This document shows, piece after piece, positions 38,656-45,910 of a stretch of DNA of 64,000 nucleotides. The position numbers were made by a program, and so were the translations under genes. The notes under the pieces were generated by a model. That model had not been told where the DNA came from, made no database searches, and saw nothing but the letters and a program-made list of their open reading frames with translations. This stretch comes from Lentibacter algarum (GTDB lineage: Bacteria; Pseudomonadota; Alphaproteobacteria; Rhodobacterales; Rhodobacteraceae), in the NCBI RefSeq assembly GCF_040580765.1, contig NZ_CP158687.1, positions 2,170,001 to 2,234,000 of the forward strand. The letters are read 5' to 3'. Position 1 is the first letter of the stretch, and every line of letters begins with the position of its first letter.

Positions 38656-39435
38656 ATGGTCACAAACAAGGCCAATGCAACGCGGCACGTACTGAGCTTC
38701 AAGACAGCACCACCAATTATTCACATGGCGTCACGGCGAAGGTTTCGAGGAGGACGCAATCTGCCATATCGAGACGCTGAACCCTACAAAGCGTCCATTT
38801 ATTATTGGTGGTGGGCCTTTTTGATGCGCAACGCAGACTATCAACGCACTTGCGCAACATCGGGCCAAGGTAAGCTTGCTGGCCTCTATCATGACTTCGG
38901 CGATATTTTTGAAAGTGATTTTTTAACGTGGTGGCAGTGCCATCAAGGGCTGTTTGCAGAAAAGACAGCGCTGATTGAACAGGTTGGCGCAGACCCTTTG
39001 AACTCCACTTTATTGTATCATATTGACCCCAAAAGACCGCTGAGCCAGATTCAGGAAGAGATTAAAGCCCTTCACATGCACGCGCATGCGATCATGCCAG
39101 TGGCTCCACCCAAACAAACCTCGTCTGCAGAATATCCAATTTACACAAATGTTTCTGCGCATACGCTGCACAAGGTTTTGACTGTTTGGGATTTGCGCTG
39201 TGCACACCCTGACACATCTGCATATGATCTAGGCGTGCTCGCTGGCTTCAAAGCTAACATTCTGGCCCCACCTAAATATGGTGAAACACGCACACGCGCC
39301 GCAATCAAAGCGGATGCCCACAACAAGCAAGCGCGCACGAGCATTGCGAACCGAACCAACCGATATTTGCGCACGGCAGAGCAGTATATTGACAACGTTG
39401 GGCGCGGAGAGTTCCCCAAAGCCTTGCGTCGGTAA
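38656..39435 (+). CDS. hypothetical protein with YWWW motif
   Basis: 259 residues with GGAGGGAG before ATG 38656. A notable feature is YYWWWAFLMRNADYQRTC near residue 50, a pattern I have seen in uncharacterised proteins of alphaproteobacterial plasmids and islands. It is divergent from the ATPase operon. Predicted soluble; the function is unknown. The iteron-like repeats begin 33 bp after its stop. Confidence 0.7.
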   Translation: MVTNKANATRHVLSFKTAPPIIHMASRRRFRGGRNLPYRDAEPYKASIYYWWWAFLMRNADYQRTCATSGQGKLAGLYHDFGDIFESDFLTWWQCHQGLFAEKTALIEQVGADPLNSTLLYHIDPKRPLSQIQEEIKALHMHAHAIMPVAPPKQTSSAEYPIYTNVSAHTLHKVLTVWDLRCAHPDTSAYDLGVLAGFKANILAPPKYGETRTRAAIKADAHNKQARTSIANRTNRYLRTAEQYIDNVGRGEFPKALRR

Positions 39436-39468
39436 AAATTAAGCCATTGATATTAATGTGTAATAAGG

Positions 39469-39591
39469 CAAACACTGTGTTTGGATTTAGTATGTTTGAA
39501 AAAAATGGCAAACACAGTGTTTGCAACATGTATGTTTGACGCAGTAAATCGAAACACTGTGTTTGAACTGTAAACCTGATCACTGTGTTTG
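39469..39591. repeat. iteron-like palindromes, possible origin or operator
   Basis: Palindromic CAAACACTGTGTTTG occurs at 39469-39483, CAAACACAGTGTTTG at 39509-39523, GAAACACTGTGTTTG at 39551-39565 and a half-site CACTGTGTTTG at 39581-39591. Centre spacings are 40 and 42 bp for the first three, about four helical turns. The surrounding 243 bp is AT-rich and gene-free. The layout fits an initiator- or regulator-binding array. The core AACACWGTGTT also occurs in the attachment flanks. Confidence 0.7.
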
Positions 39592-39678
39592 AATTGCATT
39601 TGTGTCGCTGAATCAGGGAATAGTGCTAACTTTTTGTAGGGCAGATTTGCTGTGTTTGTACTTAAATGACCCATGATC

Positions 39679-40011
39679 TCAATACTCGTTCGCCAGCATG
39701 ATGGTCAGCACACGAGTGGTCACAGTGGCATCACTTGGGTCGGGTGAGTGCATTTGCAGATCGACGTCGTAGTAGTCGAACTTCCAGAAGATGGTTTCTG
39801 CGGCATGTCTGAATGATCCAAAGTCATGCTCGCCGTATGGGTCATTGTCGGACGTGAAGGCATCATACCGGCACACCTGATCCAGTATGCTTGGCACATC
39901 GGACATGGCCTGTATGCCTTGGGTGATAATGACACGACAGCTTGTGAAGCTCTGACGTGCCTGATCATTAAGTGCTGCTATTTTGGCTGCATCAACCTCA
40001 GGCATTGGCAT
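39679..40011 (-). CDS. DUF3768-family protein
   Basis: About 110 residues; the start could be 40017 (GTG), 40011 or 40005 since it begins with repeated Met-Pro. The conserved pattern RVIITQGIQAM ... DNDPYGEHDFGSF ... FWKFDYYD is the DUF3768 signature, a family of unknown function found on alphaproteobacterial mobile elements. Its start overlaps the end of the DUF6641 gene by about 14 bp, so they are co-transcribed. Confidence 0.82.
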   Translation of the reverse strand: MPMPEVDAAKIAALNDQARQSFTSCRVIITQGIQAMSDVPSILDQVCRYDAFTSDNDPYGEHDFGSFRHAAETIFWKFDYYDVDLQMHSPDPSDATVTTRVLTIMLANEY

Positions 40012-40462
40012 TGGCACTTGCTTTAGCTGCTCCGGGTTTGAGACGTGGTTGTCGCTCTGCCACTCGGGTGATGGCAGTATCTAATTCCCCTGCCGCTGCT
40101 GCATTGAGGAAGGCATCAAGCACACCAGCGACTTCATCCAATGACTTCACAAACACCGCGTTGTTGGTGCCATCTGCCGCGATCACACGAGCCCCATAGC
40201 GGCACTGCACATACCAGCCGCCGTCTTGAGCAAAGAACCACGGACGCACTGTGCGCATGGCTTTGACGGCCACACGTTCCCCCATGTCATTGGTCATCCA
40301 TTTGTGTCGTTCAACGCGGTGATCTTGCTTGTTGAGTGCTGCTGTATGAACCAGCTTTTGCTCCTTAAGCCCTGCTATGAGTTTGTCACGTCGTGCTATA
40401 ATCGGATCGCGTTTGCTGCTGCGATCAACTGTCTTAAATGTAAGCTTTGCCAAATGTGTCAT
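39998..40462 (-). CDS. DUF6641-like protein
   Basis: 154 residues with TAGGAG before ATG 40462. The pattern AKLTFK ... RDPIIARRDKLIAGLKEQKLV at the N-terminus, then RPWFF ... YVQCRYGARVIA and AAAAGELDTAI, matches the DUF6641 group as I remember it. Function unknown. DUF3768, DUF6641 and DUF6626 genes often travel together on plasmids and islands. An IS3 element lies 170 bp upstream and separates it from the Rep-like gene. Confidence 0.75.
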   Translation of the reverse strand: MTHLAKLTFKTVDRSSKRDPIIARRDKLIAGLKEQKLVHTAALNKQDHRVERHKWMTNDMGERVAVKAMRTVRPWFFAQDGGWYVQCRYGARVIAADGTNNAVFVKSLDEVAGVLDAFLNAAAAGELDTAITRVAERQPRLKPGAAKASANANA

Positions 40463-40670
40463 GTGCGCTCCTAGCTGTTTGGTTACAGTTAAAGCGTATG
40501 TTCAAATGAAACATTGGACGACCGAAAAGACAGTCAAGATACTGATTTTAAATAACTAATTTTTACCCATGGATAATTGCGTATATGTGTGCAGTATTGC
40601 TGCTGTTTAATTGCATGTGGAGTGATGGCATTGAGCTACTCCCCATTTGTTGGACAGGATCTGGCGTAAA

Positions 40671-41546
40671 TTAAGCTACTCTCTGCTCCTGCTGATCGGG
40701 TTGTGTTTTGTCATTTCTCAGCCAATAGACCACGGCTGGTGGCCTGCCGCCAAGGGCTGAGTGTGGGCGTTTGTTGTTGTAAAAGGTCATCCATTTCCGG
40801 ATACTTGCCTTCGCTTCTGATCCGGTCTCCCAAGCATGCAGATAGACACACTCGTATTTCAGGGTTCGCCAGAGCCTCTCAATGAAGATGTTGTCCAGGT
40901 AGCGGCCCTTCCCATCCATTGAGATGCGCACGCCGGATCGGCGTAGCCGGTCAGTCCAGGCAAAGGACGTGAACTGAGATCCTTGATCTGTATTCATGAT
41001 CTCGGGCGGGCCGAACTTGTGGATGGCCTCGTTCAGCGCCTCGACGCAGAAGTCGGCCTCCAGCGTGTTCGAGATGCGCCAAGCCAGGACCTTCCGGGTA
41101 TGCCAGTCCATGATGGCGACCAGATACAAGAACCCTCGCCGCATCGGCAGGTAGGTGATATCGGCGCACCAGACCTGATTGGGCCGATCCACCCGCAACC
41201 CTTTCAGTAGGTAGGGATAGGTTTTGTGCCCTTTCGCCGGCCTGCTGGTATTAGGCTTCTGATAGATCGGCATCAGCCCCATGAGGCGCATCAGCCGGCG
41301 TATCCGCTTCTCGTTCACAAGATGCCCATCGTTACGCAGGTACCAGGTCATCTGCCGGACACCGAAGAAGGGTGTTTCCAGGAACTGCTCGTCGATCCGC
41401 CGCATCAAATCAAGGTTCTGCGCGGTCTCGCCCTTAAGCTTGTAATAGAATGACGAGCGCGAGATCGACAGCAACCTGCATTGCTGCCCGATGGACAAAA
41501 TGGAATTATTTGGCTCAATCATGTCGTGCCTCACTTGCCGGTCCAT
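40671..41546 (-). CDS. IS3-family transposase OrfB (DDE domain)
   Basis: 291 residues as an independent frame. DDE residues lie in VWCADITYLP (Asp), NTDQGSQF (Asp) and IERLWRTLKYE (Glu), with the IS3 HTH_21-like segment PIYQKPNTSRPAKGHK before them. It lies in the -1 frame relative to OrfA and the frame stays open upstream past the slippery site. The active transposase is therefore probably an OrfAB fusion made by programmed frameshifting. Confidence 0.92.
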   Translation of the reverse strand: MDRQVRHDMIEPNNSILSIGQQCRLLSISRSSFYYKLKGETAQNLDLMRRIDEQFLETPFFGVRQMTWYLRNDGHLVNEKRIRRLMRLMGLMPIYQKPNTSRPAKGHKTYPYLLKGLRVDRPNQVWCADITYLPMRRGFLYLVAIMDWHTRKVLAWRISNTLEADFCVEALNEAIHKFGPPEIMNTDQGSQFTSFAWTDRLRRSGVRISMDGKGRYLDNIFIERLWRTLKYECVYLHAWETGSEAKASIRKWMTFYNNKRPHSALGGRPPAVVYWLRNDKTQPDQQEQRVA

Positions 41547-41824
41547 GGTTTGAGCTTTCGTGACAAAAAATCGTTGGCTACGGCCAGCTCCCCGATCTTG
41601 GCGTGGAGTTCCTTCACCTGCTCCTCATTGATCTCGGGATTCTTTCTGCCACCGCGTTCAAACACGCCGGAGGCGCCCTCAAGGAGCGCACGTTTCCATT
41701 GATGGATCATCGTCGGATGCACCCCGAACCGGCTTGCCAGCTCGGCGGCGGTCTCCTCACCCTTCAAGGCTTCCAGCGCGACCTTCGCCTTAAATTCAGG
41801 CGCATGTTGTTTGCGTTTCGACAT
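41531..41824 (-). CDS. IS3-family transposase OrfA
   Basis: 97 residues. The N-terminal helix-turn-helix KAKVALEALKGEETAAELASRFGVHPTMIHQWKR binds the IS ends, and the C-terminal leucine-zipper-like segment INEEQVKELHAKIGELAVANDFL is typical. It ends 16 bp inside OrfB. Preceding it, the 3' terminal repeat lies at 41880-41904. Confidence 0.92.
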   Translation of the reverse strand: MSKRKQHAPEFKAKVALEALKGEETAAELASRFGVHPTMIHQWKRALLEGASGVFERGGRKNPEINEEQVKELHAKIGELAVANDFLSRKLKPWTGK

Positions 41825-42059
41825 CTCTGATCTCCTTTTCGTCGAAGATCAGCAGACTGCAAATCGTAGCTTACGTCACTGTCCGAATTTCGGGGGGTAG
41901 CTCAGTTTGATCAAGTTCGTTTGAGCTAGTCTTGATGTTCTGTGTTCTTTTGAACCTTTGTTAGTTCGAACACTTGCTCGTGAACAAGGATGTGCCAAGA
42001 CCTGCGCCTTTGGCATCTGTGTTGTTCAAACTGCTCAGGTGTTTGCTGCGCGAAGGGGC

Positions 42060-42701
42060 TTAGCCACGCTCCATCATCTGCAAATCACCGCTTGCCTCAT
42101 ATTGTGCCTGTTGTGTGTGTAATGCCTGTTGTGCCTGCTGTAGCCAGAGAGGGCTGGCCGCCCGTGTAATGCGATGTGCCTGTTGTTGGGTGTAGTGCTC
42201 ATTTAATGCGTGCTGTGGCGGCAGATTTAACTGTGCACTATCCCAGCAAAGGTTGTCTGAGATTGTGTCACTGCCCATGCGCCAGTACTCGTGGGTGACG
42301 TAACTGGCCACAGCATTGCTATCCTGTACGGGCATGATCCAGTTCTTTGCCAGCGGCGCTGTTTGAGCATGATGCTGTGCCCAGACTGCGTTGAGCACAC
42401 AGCACATGTGTTCCGTGTCTTGCAGTGGACTTGGCATGACAAAGTGAATGTGGAAGTTCTCATTGTCAGCGCCCTCGTGAGCAAAGCACCAGCGTGCCAC
42501 CCGCATGTTTTGACGCTCAGCGGCTTTGCCATAGATCACACGGTCTATCTTGTTCCAGTAGCTGCGCAGGAGCTTATTGGCGCTTTCTTTGCCAATGGTC
42601 CTGCCATTCACGAACTTGAGCGTACCAAACACATTCCAGTTTTGGGCCAGCAAGTGCTGTACCAATGCCTGTCGTTCTTGTTTGCGCTGCTCATATGCCA
42701 T
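42060..42701 (-). CDS. HUH-endonuclease-like protein (Rep-like)
   Basis: 213 residues from ATG 42701, placed by CGGAGA just upstream. Three features in order resemble rolling-circle Rep proteins: motif I FGTLKF (25-30), motif II HIHF (His84, His86) and a Tyr-containing motif III YVTHEYW (Tyr134, Tyr139), where Lys of the usual YxxK is His. The C-terminal 60 residues are glutamine-rich. The protein may nick single-stranded DNA in replication or mobilisation. Divergent from the DUF6626 gene. The gap 41905-42059 holds only short inverted TTGTTCGAA-like sequences. Confidence 0.62.
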   Translation of the reverse strand: MAYEQRKQERQALVQHLLAQNWNVFGTLKFVNGRTIGKESANKLLRSYWNKIDRVIYGKAAERQNMRVARWCFAHEGADNENFHIHFVMPSPLQDTEHMCCVLNAVWAQHHAQTAPLAKNWIMPVQDSNAVASYVTHEYWRMGSDTISDNLCWDSAQLNLPPQHALNEHYTQQQAHRITRAASPLWLQQAQQALHTQQAQYEASGDLQMMERG

Positions 42702-42849
42702 TGTGGTTCTCCGCATGTATTTATCAACGAAGGCGCAAAACGGGGCAGAAATGGTAGTGCAGTGTTTAACGCGTCACGCTCGGCATAAAGATGCGTCTGC
42801 TCGTCAGCGCTGAGATAAATACAATGCAAACAACGCATTGGAGGATCGG

Positions 42850-43176
42850 ATGAGCATAAGACTATTAGAACACATGCGCGATGAGTTGATCGCCACAGGC
42901 ATCGTGCAGAACACACCAGAGTTCTGTCACAGTTGGCTGGGGCGCAGTGAGGGGTACATCCGCGTGCTGCGCTATCACAACACAGAACCGAGTGTGGAAA
43001 CCCTGAGCGTTTGTGCAAGCAAGCTTGGCTATTATGCAGCGCGATTGGCGGCAAGTGATCAGCAAAATCATCAAGCGTGGAGTGAGCGTTTGGCAAACCT
43101 TAAGGCACTTTGTGACAGGGCCATAGCTCAGCAAGCAGAAGCCGTGTGGCGTGCTCCGGAACGGATGGCGGTATAA
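42850..43176 (+). CDS. DUF6626-like protein
   Basis: 108 residues from ATG 42850 with TTGGAGG upstream. The segment LLEHMRDELIATGIVQNTPEFCHSWLGRSEGYIRVLR with a following ETLSVCASKL agrees with the DUF6626 group. The sequence looks like a small helical DNA-binding or regulator-like domain, but nothing more can be said. Divergent from the HUH gene, with 148 bp between start codons. Confidence 0.72.
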   Translation: MSIRLLEHMRDELIATGIVQNTPEFCHSWLGRSEGYIRVLRYHNTEPSVETLSVCASKLGYYAARLAASDQQNHQAWSERLANLKALCDRAIAQQAEAVWRAPERMAV

Positions 43177-43329
43177 TGCGATTTAATCATTGCAACGTCA
43201 TTTATGACGTATCTCATCCGAAATTCCCCTTGCAGCCTCAAAAATCTGCGCTGCGGATTTTTCTAGGGAAGTACTTATGCTTTTGGGGTGGTCTTTTGCG
43301 TACCCCACTCCCCCAGCCAGGAGCAGAGT

Positions 43330-43689
43330 ATGACTGACCGTGACGAGCTCCGCCGACTGATTGATGTGATTGAGAAGGCTTCAAGCAGCGTTCAGCTGGA
43401 TCAAGCCATTGAAGACATTAAAACTTTTGCCAACACCACAAGCTTCTTGGCCAACAAGCTAGAAAAACGGCTCAAGGGTGGCGACGTAAAGCCAAAGAAG
43501 CAGCCAAAGTCACGTATTGGTAAAGCCATTGCCGCTCCGCCTGTTCACAAGCCCAATGTGCAGCAGCCACAGACCACTGCGAACTCTACAGCTAATGGCA
43601 TGCCTTCCGCTGTAGCAACTGCAACATCACAGGCAGACTACGACAGGCTCAAGCCGCAAGGCGCGCAGGGACCAATATCTGGCAACTGA
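43330..43689 (+). CDS. hypothetical small basic protein
   Basis: 119 residues from ATG 43330, with AGGAG 8 nt upstream. The N-terminal half is helical and charged (TDRDELRRLIDVIEKASSS); a lysine-rich stretch (KPKKQPKSRIGKAI) is followed by a low-complexity Pro/Gln/Thr/Ala tail. No family recognised. It may be a nucleic-acid-binding protein. From its stop to 43912 I see no further gene. Confidence 0.55.
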   Translation: MTDRDELRRLIDVIEKASSSVQLDQAIEDIKTFANTTSFLANKLEKRLKGGDVKPKKQPKSRIGKAIAAPPVHKPNVQQPQTTANSTANGMPSAVATATSQADYDRLKPQGAQGPISGN

Positions 43690-43912
43690 GTATTGTGGCG
43701 TCACACAGCGTCTGTGCGCAGGCTATAGGGGGCGACAACGTTAGGTCGGCGCTCAGTGTAGCCAGCAACTAGGGTTACTGCGCTACGCTGCTTTTGGGAT
43801 GAAACCGTGCAGATTGCCACAAACCATAGCTTGTAAATGTTCATTGCTCAAACTGCTGGCAGGCATAGTTCAAATGCCCTAACCTTCTCATAAAATTTAG
43901 TGGGCTGTGAGC

Positions 43913-44068
43913 ATGAACGCTGTTGAAATTGAAGAACAAGTATCTGAACTTACAGAGCTGCCATTCGACCCTGACGAATTTTCTTATGCTTTCCTCGCAG
44001 CCTTTGGAAACAAATCGACGACAATCAAGCGGTTGCGCGCAGGCGCGTCATACAAGTCTACCAATTAG
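43913..44068 (+). pseudogene. 5' remnant of a class I DNA methyltransferase gene
   Basis: 51 codons from ATG 43913 to TAG 44066. The sequence MNAVEIEEQVSELTELPFD, then FAFL-like YAFLAAFGNKSTTIKRLRAG, is the start of large (about 900-residue) class I SAM-dependent DNA methyltransferases as I remember them. The match stops at 51 residues, after which the frame ends and unrelated sequence begins. So a methyltransferase gene was lost here, probably when the RelA/SpoT module was inserted. Confidence 0.6.
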
Positions 44069-44186
44069 CTTCTCCATCTTAGGTGCTGATTACAATGTTT
44101 GTGCCTTGAGGGTTTAATTTAGTGCCGTTTTGAGTAGTAACTTTGAAGTTGATAATTCAACGAGCAGTCAAATAGGATTTTTGAAT

Positions 44187-45278
44187 ATGTCTGAAGAGCA
44201 AATCGATCAAATTGTTCAGTTTTACAAAACTAATACTATTTTTAGACTACAAAAAATTATCCCAATAATTACTGAGCGCCTGGAGGCTGAGCTTGAGAAG
44301 GATGGTATTCCCGCTCGCGTAGCAGCACGAGTTAAAAAGCCAGCGAGCCTACGGGGTAAACTTTTAAAATGGGCGAAGCCTGATTCAGGGAAGACAGAGC
44401 GGCTAAGCTCTCCGGAAGCTACGCTCCTTGAACTTAGTGATCTGGCTGCTGTTCGCGTCATGACTTATACTGAAAGTGATCGGTCTAAGGTTTATAATCT
44501 GGCCACAAAAATATTCAAAAGTCCTGATAATTTAAAAGATTTCGGAACCGAAATCTTAGAAAATTCCCCACGCATAAAACAGAATGACAAAAATCATTAT
44601 CGAGCTACACACATGCAAATATGTTTGCGTGAAGAGGACCTTAGCAAAGATGATGCAGAAACTTTGATAGATTCTTGCGAACTTCAAATTACCAGCATGC
44701 TGGCGCATGTTTGGAACGAGATCGAACACGATACTATCTATAAAGAAAAGTCTGGAAAATTATCTTCCGACGAGAAAAGAGCTATTCATTCGTTGGGTCT
44801 TTTGACCCAGAGCGGCGATCACATCATCCAAAGTCTTCTTGCCTCTCGAAACATCAGGGAAGAGAAAGAAAAACGTGACAGTCAAATACAGAACGAGAGG
44901 TTTTGTGACAAAGATGAATTGTCATCGTTTATGTTGAACCATTTTGGGGAAAAAATCGGGCCCGTAAAAATGGATTTTAGTGTCGGTGCCGAAGATTTAT
45001 TAGCAGGACTTCATTCAGTAGATTGGGATCATCCAAATGATATCATGACGCGTTTCACACCGAAAATCTTACTTGAAACCAGAAAAATATCAAAACGCAT
45101 TATTGCAGCTCAAACAAAAGCTAAGCGAACTAAATCACTTTATCGGCCTGGCACCTGTGACCTTTTCTTTGTGTCTCTTTGTGCTATCGATCTCTCTATA
45201 GCAGAAGCGGCCGTTGAGGACTTGAGTGGTAACAGTAGGGCGTCTGTTTTGCTGAAGGCCTTTAAACAACTAACGTAG
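44187..45278 (+). CDS. stand-alone RelA/SpoT-domain synthetase
   Basis: 363 residues from ATG 44187; a TTG at 44130 is an alternative. All synthetase signatures are present: RVKKPASLRGKLLK (48-61), DLAAVRV (85-91), YRATH (138-142) and CELQITSMLAHVWNEIEHD (164-182). A C-terminal region of about 180 residues has no recognised motif. There is no HD hydrolase, TGS or ACT domain, so this is a small alarmone synthetase type. Family relatives include ToxSAS/CapRel toxins of phage-defence systems. It lies 30 nt before a frameshifted ORF, in AT-rich sequence. Confidence 0.85.
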   Translation: MSEEQIDQIVQFYKTNTIFRLQKIIPIITERLEAELEKDGIPARVAARVKKPASLRGKLLKWAKPDSGKTERLSSPEATLLELSDLAAVRVMTYTESDRSKVYNLATKIFKSPDNLKDFGTEILENSPRIKQNDKNHYRATHMQICLREEDLSKDDAETLIDSCELQITSMLAHVWNEIEHDTIYKEKSGKLSSDEKRAIHSLGLLTQSGDHIIQSLLASRNIREEKEKRDSQIQNERFCDKDELSSFMLNHFGEKIGPVKMDFSVGAEDLLAGLHSVDWDHPNDIMTRFTPKILLETRKISKRIIAAQTKAKRTKSLYRPGTCDLFFVSLCAIDLSIAEAAVEDLSGNSRASVLLKAFKQLT

Positions 45279-45307
45279 GTTTACGACCTTGTGTGGGATG
45301 ACATCTG

Positions 45308-45780
45308 ATGCAGAAGATAATTACACCTTTGCAGATAGCTGACTATAAATCTAATTGGTTTCCTGGGCATAGTGTTCAGGTAGATATGGATGGGGTAAGG
45401 ATTTTTGTAAAACGCATTTTGAACAACACGCGTGGTCTTTTTCTAAACATACTGAGCCAGACGATAGTCATACATTCTATTTCGAAGACAAGTTTGCTGC
45501 AGAAAAATTTACTGCTCAATATAATCAACGGAATCCTCGCTTTCATTCCGTTGATGAACCTCTGTATACAGACGAAGAGTTACAGGAGCAGATTGCGCTT
45601 TTTGAACACAAAATTGTTGATATTTCTGCTTTGATTGAAAAACACAAAGCCAATGATGAATTAGAAACTGCAGAAGCATGTGAAAAAATCAAACAAGTTT
45701 ATGAGAATGAGCTGCATTATGTTCTGACTGGTGAGAGAGTTAAATTGCCTTGGGAAGACGACCTTTTTGCTGATGATTAA
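45308..45780 (+). pseudogene. frameshifted gene after the RelA/SpoT protein
   Basis: Frame 1 from ATG 45308 reads MQKIITPLQIADYKSNWFPG and drifts into improbable sequence after about residue 29. From about 45390 a -1 frame reads on as WGKDFCKTHFEQHAWSF and continues coherently to TAA at 45780 (ending WEDDLFADD). Joined, the product is about 155 residues. The change falls at a GGGG run (45391-45394), so it is a one-base deletion, a sequencing error or possibly a programmed shift. The partner spacing of 30 nt suggests a former antitoxin or companion gene. Confidence 0.6.
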
Positions 45781-45910
45781 TCAAAAAGTTAAGTATGAAA
45801 GATCGTTTAGTAGTATTTGGATATGATTGGTGAGTAAAAATCGTCAAAATAAGACTACTACTTCATTGGAATTAATGATCGAAAATCACTCCACCATCTA
45901 AAAACCAGTG

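Larger units (their letters stand above)
40632..41904 (-). mobile_element. IS3-family insertion sequence
   Basis: 1273 bp. Imperfect terminal inverted repeats of about 25 bp (outer GAGCTACYCCCC, inner GGACAG) bracket two overlapping transposase frames. A slippery T-TTT-TTG heptamer, the complement of 41564-41570, lies in the overlap. I see no matching target-site duplication at the two ends. It sits between the DUF6641 gene and the Rep-like gene, with intergenic sequence on both sides. Confidence 0.88.

Noticed and set aside
39469..39591. Palindromes at 39469 read as transcription terminators
   Set aside because: No T tract follows, stems are only 7 bp, and they repeat at regular spacing, which fits binding sites better.
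39469..39591. Could the repeats be a CRISPR array
   Set aside because: Repeats are short palindromes of 11-15 bp with unequal AT-rich gaps, without a leader or cas genes nearby; the DUF2779 Cas4-like protein is elsewhere.
40621..41910. Target-site duplication flanking the IS3 element
   Set aside because: Bases next to the two terminal repeats (..GCAT and AGTT..) do not match at 3 or 4 bp, so none is claimed.
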